64,000 nucleotides of DNA from Lachnospiraceae bacterium (GCA_910574745.1 CAJTCE010000020.1:1-64000); one strand, 5' to 3'; shown: positions 1 through 8,420, counted from the first letter of the stretch. Notes: generated from the letters alone by a model not told the origin. A program made the numbers and translations.

Positions 1-34
1 AGAATAAAATACTATAGTCCGTAACAGAGAAAAG

Positions 35-81
35 AATCGCTGTAGTGTCCATGTTTGCTGGACTTACAGCGATTTTATCTT
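35..81. terminator. Hairpin with T-rich tail, possible terminator
   Basis: An interrupted inverted repeat (arms aatcgctgta and tacagcgatt, plus gtcc/ggac) surrounds a short loop and is followed by a T-rich stretch. It could end a transcript entering from the left of the window, or be the end of the IS4-like remnant that follows. Which of the two cannot be decided here. Confidence 0.4.
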
Positions 82-131
82 CGGTAAACTGTCAAAGACA
101 GGAAAACAATTAATAACCAGAGGCTTATGCT

Positions 132-401
132 ACGAATAAAAGTATAACACAAGCAATTCAGAATGTAAGCAGATTTCGAAATCTATCAAGAAATTTTAAC
201 AGATTTCATATTTCCTCCGCATTAAAGTCTGCAAATGCATACAAGAAGAAAGGCATTTCTGTGGCAGAAGTATTTCAATATCTTTTTCTTTTGGTCTTTC
301 AAACAGAAGAAGGAAGAATTCCCTATTACTATTTTGGATCCTTTAATATGCAGGGTTACGGATGTAATCTAATCAAGTACATTCAAAGAAATATGCAATA
401 G
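132..401 (+). pseudogene. IS4-like transposase N-terminal fragment (decayed)
   Basis: One frame reads through without a stop for about 89 codons and ends at TAG 399-401. It resembles the N-terminal helical part of clostridial IS4-family transposases: a segment like FHISSALKSANAYKKKGI followed by an FQYLFLLVF-type stretch. There is no ATG/GTG/TTG start in a sensible place, the in-frame stop upstream is at 114-116, and the catalytic DDE domain is missing. It is therefore a dead remnant. The family call is from memory of the N-terminal pattern and is moderate. Confidence 0.5.
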
Positions 402-454
402 TGGGACGAAGAATCAGTCATGCAACAGTAAAGAATGCGATTGCGGTAAATTAG

Positions 455-467
455 CCTGAATTATTCA
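455..467 (+). repeat. IS1380 left terminal inverted repeat
   Basis: CCTGAATTATTCA at this end matches the reverse complement of 2075-2087 exactly over 13 bases. After one mismatch (T versus C) the next base, G, also agrees. Confidence 0.85.
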
Positions 468-607
468 TGAGCATATAAAAATGCTTGATACTACAAAACC
501 TTGAACCAGTTTCCTTGAAATCAATCGAGTTATCCACAAAAATGGATAGACTTTCCCCTTGGAATCCGATAGAGTTATTTTGAACTGTCAAGGTACGTTA
601 CCAGTTG

Positions 608-1924
608 CTATTCCAACTGTACTGTCAGCTGCCGGATATTCTCCAGCGTCTTATAGAACTCCTTTTTATAAGGACAGCTGCTGCACAGTTTGAATGTTAT
701 AGATCCTGCTGAACGGACTGCTCTCGCAGCAATCTTTATCAGTTTTAACCGAATGGTATCAACCTGCTGCTTTCGCATGTTTGCAGGAAGTGTCAGCCGC
801 CTGAACCAATTGAATAAGTTGTAGGCAAGCATGTGAAGCCGCATTCGGTTGGCATTTACCACTTTGGAATGACTGCTGACAGCAGCAAAGTCAAATCCGC
901 CTTTGCCTTCCTTGATAAAGTTTTCCATCCTGCCGCGATTACGGTAAAACTGAATGACCTGATAAGGTTCCATATCCATGTTTGTAACAATAAAGGTGTG
1001 CATGTGTGTCAGCTGGCCGTATGGTTTCTCGATCTTGAAAACCACGCGCCTTGGATAATCCCAGGAGCCGGCCTGATACAGGAATTCTCCATAAGTTACC
1101 GCATAACTGATCTGGTCATCTTTAGCTGCTTTGTACAGGTCTTCTTCTTTATCCGAAGCAAGGGCAATGAGTGAAGGATTCTGTTTTAAGCGGATGGCAT
1201 AGGAACAGCCATTCATCTCGCATGCTTTGTAAAGCCTGGGAGAAGAAAAACCACTGTCGCCGCGGAGGTACGTTTTGATCCCTCTTTCCATGTATTCCCG
1301 AAAAAGGGGTTCCATAAATTTATCTGCATCGTTGCTGCAGTGGAGTGTTCCATCACGCAGTTCTGCTTTGAGCAGATCCCCGGTCAGACCATCATAACAA
1401 AGCAGAGGATGATATCCGTGTGCCTGATAATGGAAGTTGAAGCCTTCCCCTTCCTGACTGCCGTAAGTACCAAACAGGGTACTGTCCAGATCCAGAAGCA
1501 TATGCTCCGGACACTTTATGGAGTAGATGATATCCCGGAGGCTTTTATCAATGTCATCAAACTGAAGGAGTGTATCTTCGTCCATACGGTTGAAAAATCT
1601 TGACAATGTTGGCTGTGAAGCCAGACTGTTCTTTTCAAGAATGGCATTGAAAACAGGATCAAGGGTCAGTTCATCAGCGCAGTCATCCTTAAAATATGCA
1701 GAGATGATCTGATAGATTATCTGCATAAGATTTTCGTCATCTTTGTGGAAGCGGACCGACTTATCATTGGTTTTGAATTTCTTTTTGATCAGCCTGGTAA
1801 AGCCGGTCTTTGCAGCGAATTCTTTTATCAGAAGAAGACCTGCATCGGAGGATAGATCGCCTCCACCAAAATTTATTTTAATCTGTCTATTGCTTTTCAG
1901 TGATAAGGTGTTTAAAATATCCAT
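608..1924 (-). CDS. IS1380-family transposase
   Basis: A 438-residue DDE transposase that moves the surrounding element by cut-and-paste. The N-terminus carries the family hallmark FGGGDLSSDAGLLLIKEF. Candidate catalytic residues are the Asp of LDLDST, the Asp of RGDSGF and the Glu of RGRMENFIKEGKGG. These are in the expected order and the length is normal for the family, so the enzyme looks intact. The ATG follows a good AAAGGAG site about 7 bases upstream. It is the only gene in the element. About 150 bases separate its stop from the left inverted repeat. Confidence 0.92.
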   Translation of the reverse strand: MDILNTLSLKSNRQIKINFGGGDLSSDAGLLLIKEFAAKTGFTRLIKKKFKTNDKSVRFHKDDENLMQIIYQIISAYFKDDCADELTLDPVFNAILEKNSLASQPTLSRFFNRMDEDTLLQFDDIDKSLRDIIYSIKCPEHMLLDLDSTLFGTYGSQEGEGFNFHYQAHGYHPLLCYDGLTGDLLKAELRDGTLHCSNDADKFMEPLFREYMERGIKTYLRGDSGFSSPRLYKACEMNGCSYAIRLKQNPSLIALASDKEEDLYKAAKDDQISYAVTYGEFLYQAGSWDYPRRVVFKIEKPYGQLTHMHTFIVTNMDMEPYQVIQFYRNRGRMENFIKEGKGGFDFAAVSSHSKVVNANRMRLHMLAYNLFNWFRRLTLPANMRKQQVDTIRLKLIKIAARAVRSAGSITFKLCSSCPYKKEFYKTLENIRQLTVQLE

Positions 1925-2043
1925 AAAGGGCTCCTTTGTGTGATGATTAAGACGTTGAACACCTTAATTTTACCACAACTGGATGCTCTTTTTTATTCGC
2001 TTAACAGATGAAATGCAATAAACAGCTTAAATACAGTAACCAC

Positions 2044-2077
2044 GTGGCTTTCAGCCACTTTCACGGCACAGCCGTGA
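2044..2077. other. Two tandem hairpins at the transposase-proximal IS end
   Basis: Two perfect short hairpins lie back to back just inside the right terminal repeat: gtggct-ttc-agccac (2044-2058) and tcacggc-aca-gccgtga (2061-2077). The second overlaps the inverted repeat. They lie upstream of the transposase start, where such structures could damp impinging transcription or translation, or help the transposase recognise the end. That role is inference. Confidence 0.6.
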
Positions 2078-2087
2078 ATAATTCAGG
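2075..2087 (-). repeat. IS1380 right terminal inverted repeat
   Basis: TGAATAATTCAGG on the plus strand is the exact reverse complement of 455-467 and marks the right end of the element. Confidence 0.85.
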
Positions 2088-2091
2088 TTTA

Positions 2092-2120
2092 TTGTGCATA
2101 AATGCTATATATGGTATAAT
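2092..2120 (+). promoter_or_regulatory. Promoter of FIST/chemoreceptor genes
   Basis: A perfect -10 box TATAAT (2115-2120) lies 17 bases from a weak -35 TTGTGC (2092-2097). The IS1380 right end stops four bases before this -35, so the insertion has probably replaced any upstream regulatory region. Confidence 0.55.
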
Positions 2121-2197
2121 TTTACATCGTAAACAAGAATGCAGAATAGTCTTGTAGTGAAAAACAATTCATTTAAAAAGGAAGAGAGGATAAGACA

Positions 2198-3253
2198 TTG
2201 AAACAGTTTTTCGGAATGAGTCAGAGTGGAAATCTGCAAGAAGCAGTCAAGGGGCTGCATAACCCTCAGTTTATTATGCTGTTATCTAATAATGACCAGT
2301 TTGAAGCACATGTAAAGAAGCTGGAAGAGCTTTATCCCCAAATCCCCAGCATTGGGTGTATTGGAATGAGCTATGACACGAGGGTAGTGGAAAAAGGTGT
2401 CGGCATTGTTGCTTTTTATGATGGAGTTACTGTAACTGCAAATGTGTTGGAGGAAGTATCTGTCATGCCTGTAAAATACATTAACCGGTTGGAACGGGAT
2501 GTACACACTATAAACGGTTCTATGGATGATACAATCTGTATCGACTTTTGCTGTGGCAATGATGCGTGTGTGCTGACGACCATACATAGTGTCCTTAAGC
2601 ACAGAAATATTTCCTTAGTCGGTGGAACCGGCGACGGAGGAAAGGTGTCGGCAAACGGGAAGATTTATTCTGATGCAGTGGCATATGGACTGGTTAAGAA
2701 TAATCATGGAAGAGTAAAAGCTTACAAGGAAAATATATACAGGCAGATGGGAAATTACCGTTTTATTGCGTCCCAAACAGATAAAGCAAAGTATATTCTC
2801 GGAAGCTTGAACGGGGCTCCTGCCAAACAGGTTTATCAGGATATTCTGCATATAACGGAAAAGGAAATACTGACGCAGACCTTTAAAAATCCCTTTGGAA
2901 AAATCAACGGGGACGATACTTGTATCATATCCATTAAAGAAGTAAGCGGCAACGCATTAACCTGTTTCAGACAAGTTAATGATTCAGATGTGCTTATTAT
3001 GCTGGAATTAGGAGATTATAAAGCAATCGTTAAAAACACGATTCAGACGATCCGAAAGGATTTTTCCAAAATATCAGCCGTATTTTCCGTAAATTGCCTG
3101 TTTCGGTATTTGCTGTTTACAGAGAATCATTATATGCAGGAATACTTGAAAGAGATGGCGGTTCTTGGAAATCATGCCGGTCTGGTAGGATATGGAGAGC
3201 ATTATAATAATCAATTTGTCAACCAGTCTATGACTTGCGTTGTATTTGAATAA
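2198..3253 (+). CDS. FIST domain sensory protein
   Basis: A 351-residue soluble protein with the FIST_N/FIST_C layout. It has an N-terminal half with a [10 protein letters not shown]-type strand turn, a central GGTGDGGK glycine-rich segment and a C-terminal half ending [10 protein letters not shown]-like. FIST domains are thought to bind small ligands such as amino acids and feed signalling proteins. No signal peptide or membrane helix is seen. The start is TTG at 2198, chosen because GAAGAGAGGA lies about 7 bases upstream and no ATG fits. The gene runs 14 bases ahead of a cytosolic chemoreceptor, and the pair probably forms one sensory unit. Confidence 0.8.
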   Translation: MKQFFGMSQSGNLQEAVKGLHNPQFIMLLSNNDQFEAHVKKLEELYPQIPSIGCIGMSYDTRVVEKGVGIVAFYDGVTVTANVLEEVSVMPVKYINRLERDVHTINGSMDDTICIDFCCGNDACVLTTIHSVLKHRNISLVGGTGDGGKVSANGKIYSDAVAYGLVKNNHGRVKAYKENIYRQMGNYRFIASQTDKAKYILGSLNGAPAKQVYQDILHITEKEILTQTFKNPFGKINGDDTCIISIKEVSGNALTCFRQVNDSDVLIMLELGDYKAIVKNTIQTIRKDFSKISAVFSVNCLFRYLLFTENHYMQEYLKEMAVLGNHAGLVGYGEHYNNQFVNQSMTCVVFE

Positions 3254-3267
3254 ATGGAGGAATGGAT

Positions 3268-4194
3268 ATGTTGAAAAATAAGAAGAACCGGCATAAATCT
3301 AAAAGTCTGTATCCGGTATTGTATGTAATTGAAAGTCTTAAGGACTATCATCGTGAACTTGTGCAGGGAGAAGTTTCCTCCTTGTGGGAGCTGAGCATGG
3401 TAAGCAGATCTTTTGGCAATGTGTTAAATGAATCTGAAAATTTTAAATATACACTGGAAGGATTTGGAGAGACGTTTTCTAATATTAATACAGTATCAGG
3501 GCAGTTTGCTACCGTAAAGGATAATATTTCCCAATCTGTGGTTCAGGCACAGGGGGGAATCAAACAGCTGAAAGACAGTTCCCTTTTGGTAGAAACGCAT
3601 TTTGAAGAAATGCAGAATACATTTGAAGAATTTCAGAAGTCGTTAAAAGAAATTAAAGGATGTATGGGAAAAATTGTTTCTATTGCGGATCAGACCAATA
3701 TCCTTTCGCTCAACGCTTCCATTGAAGCAGCCAGGGCAGGGGAGCAGGGAAAAGGATTTGCGGTGGTTGCCGAGGAGGTTAAGAATCTGTCAGATGAAAT
3801 CAAAAATCTTGTGGCAGAGGTAGATTCCAGCATTGAGGATGTGGAGCAGGGGACGGAGCGTCTCAATGCCAGTATAGGCACTTCACACGATGCTTTAGCT
3901 CAGAGTCTTTCCAAGGTGGAGAAGACCTATGAAACATTTGACAGCATTACACAGGCGGCAGAAGGAACAACGGCTGTACAGGCGGAAATTGCCCAGGTAG
4001 TTGACGCATCCAAGGCTTCCCTTCAGACGTTATATGACTTTTTTGAAAACACTAAGAGGCAGTATCAGGAAGTCGTAAGGCATATCAACCGTGCAAGTAA
4101 TATGGGGACGACAAAGAGTGCCATGTTCGAGGATATTGATAATATGCTTTCACAGATTCCGCCCATCATAGATGAGTATACCGAAATGCCCTAA
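3268..4194 (+). CDS. Soluble methyl-accepting chemotaxis protein
   Basis: A 308-residue chemoreceptor signalling protein without transmembrane helices or HAMP domain. The conserved hairpin tip is clear ([20 protein letters not shown] followed by [12 protein letters not shown], about residues 140-180), which is where CheA/CheW dock. It should receive its input from a partner, plausibly the FIST protein encoded just upstream. GGAGG ends at 3260, so ATG 3268 has normal spacing whereas ATG 3262 is too close. The last codons overlap an out-of-frame remnant of another gene, so the native C-terminus may have been altered. Confidence 0.85.
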   Translation: MLKNKKNRHKSKSLYPVLYVIESLKDYHRELVQGEVSSLWELSMVSRSFGNVLNESENFKYTLEGFGETFSNINTVSGQFATVKDNISQSVVQAQGGIKQLKDSSLLVETHFEEMQNTFEEFQKSLKEIKGCMGKIVSIADQTNILSLNASIEAARAGEQGKGFAVVAEEVKNLSDEIKNLVAEVDSSIEDVEQGTERLNASIGTSHDALAQSLSKVEKTYETFDSITQAAEGTTAVQAEIAQVVDASKASLQTLYDFFENTKRQYQEVVRHINRASNMGTTKSAMFEDIDNMLSQIPPIIDEYTEMP

Positions 4195-4417
4195 TGTTAA
4201 AGCAATGCTAAAACCTAGAAAAAGAAAAGGTTTAAAAGAATTTTACTTTTCTACAAATACTTCATCTATGAGAGTGAAACAATATAACGATAATCCGAAT
4301 GCCAGTATCTACTTTTGTCATAAAGGATTAATAAAATATGCAGGAGTTATGCTAAAAGGTAAAATGGAAGTATTAACAGACCAACAAACTAAAAATATTA
4401 AATTCCGGCTTGTTTAA
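4172..4417 (+). pseudogene. Truncated pyridoxamine-phosphate-oxidase-like (PPOX) flavoprotein remnant
   Basis: The frame contains segments typical of the PPOX/flavin-reductase-like family: [20 protein letters not shown], then STNTSSMRVKQY, then GVMLKGKMEVL. It lacks the N-terminal strand region and the C-terminal half expected of a roughly 140-residue protein, and the frame begins inside the chemoreceptor gene. It is best read as a fragment left by deletion. No ribosome binding site serves it. Confidence 0.65.
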
Positions 4418-4460
4418 ATAACTATTACCACGATCACAACCGAATAAGAAACACAGCGTC

Positions 4461-4488
4461 AGAGCGTATAGAAAAATCTATGCGCTCT
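4461..4488. other. Hairpin of unknown role
   Basis: Arms agagcgtatag and ctatgcgctct pair with one G-T wobble around an aaaaat loop. Outer bases (aaacaca / tgtttgtgt) may extend the stem. There is no T-run after it, so a terminator is doubtful. The rest of 4418-4599 shows no gene. Confidence 0.35.
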
Positions 4489-4599
4489 ATCTGTTTGTGT
4501 AACAGTCTTTTAATACTCCCGCTATACAGGGTAACAATAGCAGCTGTAGCTTACAGTAAAAACTTCCGGTGTAATAATTGCAAAATTATTTCAAACCAC

Positions 4600-4628
4600 T
4601 TGACAAATAAAACTACAAGTGCAATAAT
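4600..4628 (+). promoter_or_regulatory. Promoter of the GntR-ABC operon
   Basis: A perfect -35 TTGACA (4600-4605), a 17-base spacer, and AATAAT as -10 (4623-4628). It sits about 50 bases before the regulator start and directly touches the inverted repeat that follows. Confidence 0.65.
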
Positions 4629-4648
4629 GTACCTGTTCAATAAGTACA
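4628..4648. promoter_or_regulatory. Candidate operator for the YtrA-type regulator
   Basis: A 21-base near-palindrome, TGTAC at one end and GTACA at the other with most inner positions also paired, begins at the last base of the -10 box. A further gtaca follows at 4653-4657. YtrA-type regulators commonly autorepress their own operon through such sites. The assignment is by position. Confidence 0.5.
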
Positions 4649-4679
4649 TTGAGTACAATTTGAAAAACAGAGGTGCACC

Positions 4680-5057
4680 ATGGAAATTATTATCAGTAAC
4701 AATGCCAATAAGCCTATTTATGAGCAGATTACATCCCAGATAAAGGAGATGATCATGAGCGGAGAGCTGAAAGAGGGAGAGTCCCTTCCTTCCATGCGCG
4801 CTCTGGCAAAGTCCATCCGGGTCAGCGTCATAACGGTACAGAAGGCATATGAGGATTTGCAGAGAGACGGGTTTATTGAAACCACCGTAGGCAGGGGGAG
4901 TTTTGTTGCTGCAGCCAATAAGGAGCTTTATCAGGAGGAACAGCAGCGCAGGGCGGAAGAGCATTTGCAAAAGGCGGCGGAGATTGCCAGAGTGAGCAAT
5001 ATTTCTCTTGAAAAGCTTAAGGAACTGTTGACTATGTTTTATGAAGAGGACGAATGA
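4680..5057 (+). CDS. GntR family transcriptional regulator, YtrA subfamily
   Basis: A 125-residue regulator with an N-terminal winged helix (PIYEQITSQIKEMIMSGEL, then LPSMRALAKSIRVSVITVQKAYEDL) and only a short helical C-terminal tail. That architecture defines the YtrA subgroup, which normally controls a linked ABC transporter in response to cell-envelope or antibiotic stress. The downstream ATPase gene overlaps its stop (ATGA). Repression through the palindrome at 4628-4648 is inferred. Confidence 0.9.
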   Translation: MEIIISNNANKPIYEQITSQIKEMIMSGELKEGESLPSMRALAKSIRVSVITVQKAYEDLQRDGFIETTVGRGSFVAAANKELYQEEQQRRAEEHLQKAAEIARVSNISLEKLKELLTMFYEEDE

Positions 5058-5926
5058 CGATGGAACATATTTTAGAACTGAAGGAGGTTTCCAAAGCCTA
5101 CCGCAAGTCGGATTTTAAGCTGGATAAGGTATCCTTTAGACTGCCTTACGGGGCAATCATGGGATTTGTAGGAGAAAACGGGGCGGGTAAGACTACCACC
5201 ATAGACTGTATTTTAAATACGATCAGGAAGGATGGAGGAGATATTTTGCTCTTTGGAAAAGAAATGACGGATGAGGATAAGGCGATGAAAGAAAATATCG
5301 GCATTGTCTACGACGGAGATAACTTTCCCGACTATTTGAATCCCATGCGGCTTTCGGATATTATGGGAGGACTTTATAAACAGTGGGATAACGGATTATT
5401 TCTTGATTATCTGAAAAGATTCAATCTGCCCGGGAAAAAGAAAATTAAAACCTTCTCCCGCGGAATGACCATGAAGCTGGCAATTGCGGCGGCTTTGGCG
5501 CATCGTCCGAAGCTTCTCATTTTGGATGAGGCAACAAGCGGACTGGACCCTGTTATGCGGGATGAAATTTTGGAGGTGTTTCTGGAATTTGTGCAGGAGG
5601 AAGAGCATTCCATTCTTCTTTCTTCCCATATTACCAGTGATCTGGAAAAGATTGCGGATTATATTACCTTTATCCATGAGGGCAGGATCATTCTGACCGC
5701 TTCCAAAAATGAACTGGCTTATGAGTACGGGATTATGCGCTGCAGGGAAAGCCAGTTTAAAGAAATGGATAAGGAGGATGTTGTGGCTTTCCGGAAAAGA
5801 GATTTCCAAACGGATGTACTGACTGCGGATACAAAAAGAGCCCGAAGTAAATATAGGGATGTTGTGATAGACCGGGTTTCCATAGATGAGATTATGGTAA
5901 TGCTTGTAAAGGGGGAGAGAATATGA
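5054..5926 (+). CDS. ABC transporter ATP-binding protein
   Basis: A 290-residue ATPase subunit. The Walker A is GENGAGKTT, the signature is degenerate (FSRGMTMK), and the Walker B is LLILDEATSGLD, followed by a switch His in LLSSHITSD. A C-terminal extension of about 70 residues follows. It should energise the permease encoded next, with which it overlaps by four bases. A second ATG at 5060 is an alternative start. The cargo is unknown. GntR/ABC-2 units of this layout are often linked to antimicrobial peptide or envelope stress. Confidence 0.9.
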   Translation: MTMEHILELKEVSKAYRKSDFKLDKVSFRLPYGAIMGFVGENGAGKTTTIDCILNTIRKDGGDILLFGKEMTDEDKAMKENIGIVYDGDNFPDYLNPMRLSDIMGGLYKQWDNGLFLDYLKRFNLPGKKKIKTFSRGMTMKLAIAAALAHRPKLLILDEATSGLDPVMRDEILEVFLEFVQEEEHSILLSSHITSDLEKIADYITFIHEGRIILTASKNELAYEYGIMRCRESQFKEMDKEDVVAFRKRDFQTDVLTADTKRARSKYRDVVIDRVSIDEIMVMLVKGERI

Positions 5927-6582
5927 AAGGGCTTATGAAGAACAATTTTTATGCGGCATTGTCTTCCGCAAGGGTATTTTCCGCTATTATGCTTCTTTTG
6001 GGAATTTTTGTAGCGGCTATGGATAATGTGATTCCAAGTCTTTTAATCGGCTATATACTCTCAGTCATCATGGGGTTTTCAGCCAATGGCGTTTTTGCCT
6101 TAGACAAGGAAAATGCTTCCAGATGGAGGAAATATAAGATGACTGCGCCTGTAAGTCGGAAGCAAATTGTGGGAAGCTATTTTATCAATCTGCTTTTGTG
6201 CCTTTTAACCGGCATTATCTTTGCAGGCATATTTACTTATCTTTCCGTTTCCATCCACGGGTTTCCCTTTGACAGAAGTACGGATGTCCTGAATCTGTTT
6301 TCGGTAGGAATCAGCATCAGTCTGTTTATGGGTGCAGTCTTTTTCCCTTTATTTTATCTTGGAGGGGATGAAATCGTGGAAGCGGCCTTTCTTGTAATCA
6401 GCCTGTTTTCGGCTATAGGTATCGTGATGGGGATCATTTCCCTCTTAAACCGTTTTTTTGGACCGAAGATGACCGTAGAAGAAATTATATTGGGGGCGTG
6501 CATTCTGATTGTCAGTTCGGCAGCAGTATTTGCCGTATCTTACCCCTTGTGTGTGGCAATTTTTAGAAAGAAGGAATATTAA
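5923..6582 (+). CDS. ABC-2 type transporter permease
   Basis: A 219-residue integral membrane protein with about six hydrophobic segments. The WRKYKMTAPVSRKQIVGSYF cytoplasmic turn is typical of the small ABC2_membrane_5-like permeases. It is translationally coupled to the ATPase gene and completes a regulator-ATPase-permease operon. A strong terminator follows about 140 bases later. The substrate is not evident. Confidence 0.85.
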   Translation: MKGLMKNNFYAALSSARVFSAIMLLLGIFVAAMDNVIPSLLIGYILSVIMGFSANGVFALDKENASRWRKYKMTAPVSRKQIVGSYFINLLLCLLTGIIFAGIFTYLSVSIHGFPFDRSTDVLNLFSVGISISLFMGAVFFPLFYLGGDEIVEAAFLVISLFSAIGIVMGIISLLNRFFGPKMTVEEIILGACILIVSSAAVFAVSYPLCVAIFRKKEY

Positions 6583-6725
6583 GAAGTATTTTCCCACTAT
6601 AATCTGCATTGCAGCAGCGGCTATAAGCCAGTATGGAATATTGCAGGCAGTATTGTGGCGGCGTTTTAAACGATTGGATGTATAGATACGGCAATACTTT
6701 AAACAATTGCAAATATAATAAAATC

Positions 6726-6768
6726 AAATATCTTCGGCACTTAAGAATGTGCCGGGGATATTTTTTTA
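6726..6768 (+). terminator. Rho-independent terminator of the GntR-ABC operon
   Basis: A stem (aaatatc plus a cggcac core, paired to gtgccg plus gatattt) around a ttaagaat loop is followed by seven T. It separates the exporter operon from spoIIIAA. The stretch 6583-6725 shows no gene. Confidence 0.85.
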
Positions 6769-6790
6769 TTCTATTGTAGTTCAAAACCTG

Positions 6791-6818
6791 TCATAAACCT
6801 GTCCCGTTCACATATATT
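6791..6818 (+). promoter_or_regulatory. Candidate sigma-E promoter of the spoIIIA operon
   Basis: TCATAAA (6791-6797) and CATATATT (6811-6818), 13 bases apart, resemble the sporulation sigma-E -35 and -10 elements. The spoIIIA operon is a known mother-cell sigma-E target in Bacillus. Matches are partial (5/7 and 6/8), so this is a candidate. Confidence 0.5.
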
Positions 6819-6851
6819 TTTTTAAGGACAGACTAAAAGGCGGAAAATCAT

Positions 6852-7811
6852 ATGGACAAGACGGAAACCATCAGAAATTTATTTCCAAGGGAATTTCACG
6901 GGATGCTAAAAAGCCTTCCGGATATAGTGGAGGACTTGCAGGAAATACGCTTAAGAGTCAATTGTCCCTGCATTTTTATTGTGAATCGGAGGGAGCGATA
7001 TCCTTCCGGGGATGGGAAATTATCTGATTCATGGGAAAATGCGGTTATTATGAATAAGGACAACATTGCAGCGGTTTTTAACCATATCTGCAATTATTCT
7101 CCTTATGCTTACGAAAGCCAGCTAAGACAGGGATATCTTACCGTGGCGGGAGGGCATCGGGTGGGCATTTTCGGACAGACGGTCATGGAAGGAAATACAG
7201 TGGTCCTGATGAAGCAGGTGCAGTTTTTACATATCAGGATTGTCCATGAGGTAAAAGGGGTGGCAAAGGAAATTCTTCCCTTTTTGTACGAAGGCGGACA
7301 AATCTTAAATACCCTGATTATTTCTCCTCCCGGGGCGGGAAAGACCACGATGCTGCGGGATATTGCCAGAATGGCTTCTGACGGCAGCTCCTTTCATCCG
7401 GGCTTGCAGGTCTGCATCATTGACGAGCGCTCGGAAATCGCAGGCAGCTTTATGGGAGTTCCCCAGAACCATGTGGGGATCAGAAGCGATGTGTTGGACG
7501 GCTGTCCAAAAGCCATAGGAATGCTTATGGCAATCCGGGCCATGGGTCCCCAGCTGATTGTAGTGGATGAGCTGGGACTTAAGGAAGACTATGAAGCTTT
7601 AGTCTGTGCGTCTGGCTGCGGCATTAAGCTTTTGGCATCCATTCACGGAAATGACCTGGGGGATGTGTGGAAAAAGCACGGGGTTGAAAGGGACGTATTA
7701 CAGGAAGTATTCCAAAGATTTATTGTCTTAAGCTGGGAAAGGAACGGAAGAAATGTTAAACAGAGGTGGGAGATTTCGGACGGGGACGGAAAAGTACTTG
7801 GTAAAATGTAG
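6852..7811 (+). CDS. spoIIIAA: Stage III sporulation protein AA (secretion-like ATPase)
   Basis: A 319-residue ATPase of the mother-cell-to-forespore feeding-tube channel, related to type II/IV secretion ATPases. The Walker A is PPGAGKTTMLRD, and IDERSEIAG and LIVVDELG act as Walker B-type segments. It sits first in a complete spoIIIAA-AH operon and is needed after engulfment to keep forespore gene expression going. The length matches the family. Confidence 0.95.
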   Translation: MDKTETIRNLFPREFHGMLKSLPDIVEDLQEIRLRVNCPCIFIVNRRERYPSGDGKLSDSWENAVIMNKDNIAAVFNHICNYSPYAYESQLRQGYLTVAGGHRVGIFGQTVMEGNTVVLMKQVQFLHIRIVHEVKGVAKEILPFLYEGGQILNTLIISPPGAGKTTMLRDIARMASDGSSFHPGLQVCIIDERSEIAGSFMGVPQNHVGIRSDVLDGCPKAIGMLMAIRAMGPQLIVVDELGLKEDYEALVCASGCGIKLLASIHGNDLGDVWKKHGVERDVLQEVFQRFIVLSWERNGRNVKQRWEISDGDGKVLGKM

Positions 7812-7910
7812 AAACGGGCGAAAAACAGAAGAATATGGAAAAACATAAAAATAGCGGAAAAAGGGACGGAGAAAAGGGAACGGACAAGATGAATCGGAGG
7901 AGGAAAGGCC

Positions 7911-8420
7911 ATGAGGATTTTGGGCGGAATTATTTTTCTTTTGGGGTCTGTAGGCATGGGATTGTTTCAATCCTTATCCTACGACAGAGGGATTGGCGCA
8001 CTGAGGCAGGCGGCGGATATGATGAGGTATCTGATTTCACAAATTGAAATAGAAAATGCTTCCCTGCCGGAAAGTATTTGCAAGGTTTCTTTCAGAATGG
8101 ACGGGTTTATCGGGGAAGTTCTGCAAAATATCCGGGAAAGGAACAATAAAAATGACGGAAAACCGTTATTTGAGATCTGGCAGGAGGAAATGACCGGTTT
8201 GGAAGAATATTTCACACCAAAAGATATGGGGCTTCTGATCCATATGTTTGACGAAACCGGGTTCTATGATACAAAAACCCAGCTTCAGCGCCTTAAGATG
8301 AATCTGGAAATATTTTCGGAAGAAATACAGGCACGGGAGTCCCAGAGGGAAAACAGGTGCCGTTTATACCAGTCCATGGGGCTGATGGTGGGGATATTTG
8401 TTATTATTTTACTTTGGTAG
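7911..8420 (+). CDS. spoIIIAB: Stage III sporulation protein AB
   Basis: A 169-residue protein with one N-terminal and one C-terminal membrane helix flanking a cytoplasmic helical domain, resembling GspF-like secretion platform proteins. A strong GGAGGAAAGG precedes ATG 7911. The 99-base gap after spoIIIAA is purine-rich and contains no gene. Confidence 0.9.
   Translation: MRILGGIIFLLGSVGMGLFQSLSYDRGIGALRQAADMMRYLISQIEIENASLPESICKVSFRMDGFIGEVLQNIRERNNKNDGKPLFEIWQEEMTGLEEYFTPKDMGLLIHMFDETGFYDTKTQLQRLKMNLEIFSEEIQARESQRENRCRLYQSMGLMVGIFVIILLW

Larger units (their letters stand above)
455..2087 (-). mobile_element. IS1380-family insertion sequence
   Basis: The element is 1633 bp, bounded by perfect 13-bp terminal inverted repeats (CCTGAATTATTCA inward from each end) and encodes one full-length transposase on the minus strand. 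Length and CC-starting ends fit the IS1380 family. No target duplication is obvious: the left flank ends ttag and the right flank begins ttta. This could reflect old age, a rearrangement, or mis-set ends. On the left it abuts an IS4-like transposase remnant. On the right it abuts the promoter of the FIST/chemoreceptor genes. Confidence 0.85.

Noticed and set aside
833-1174. Plus-strand reading frame opposite the IS1380 transposase
   Set aside because: It has no homology signal or binding site and mirrors conserved codons of the transposase on the other strand.
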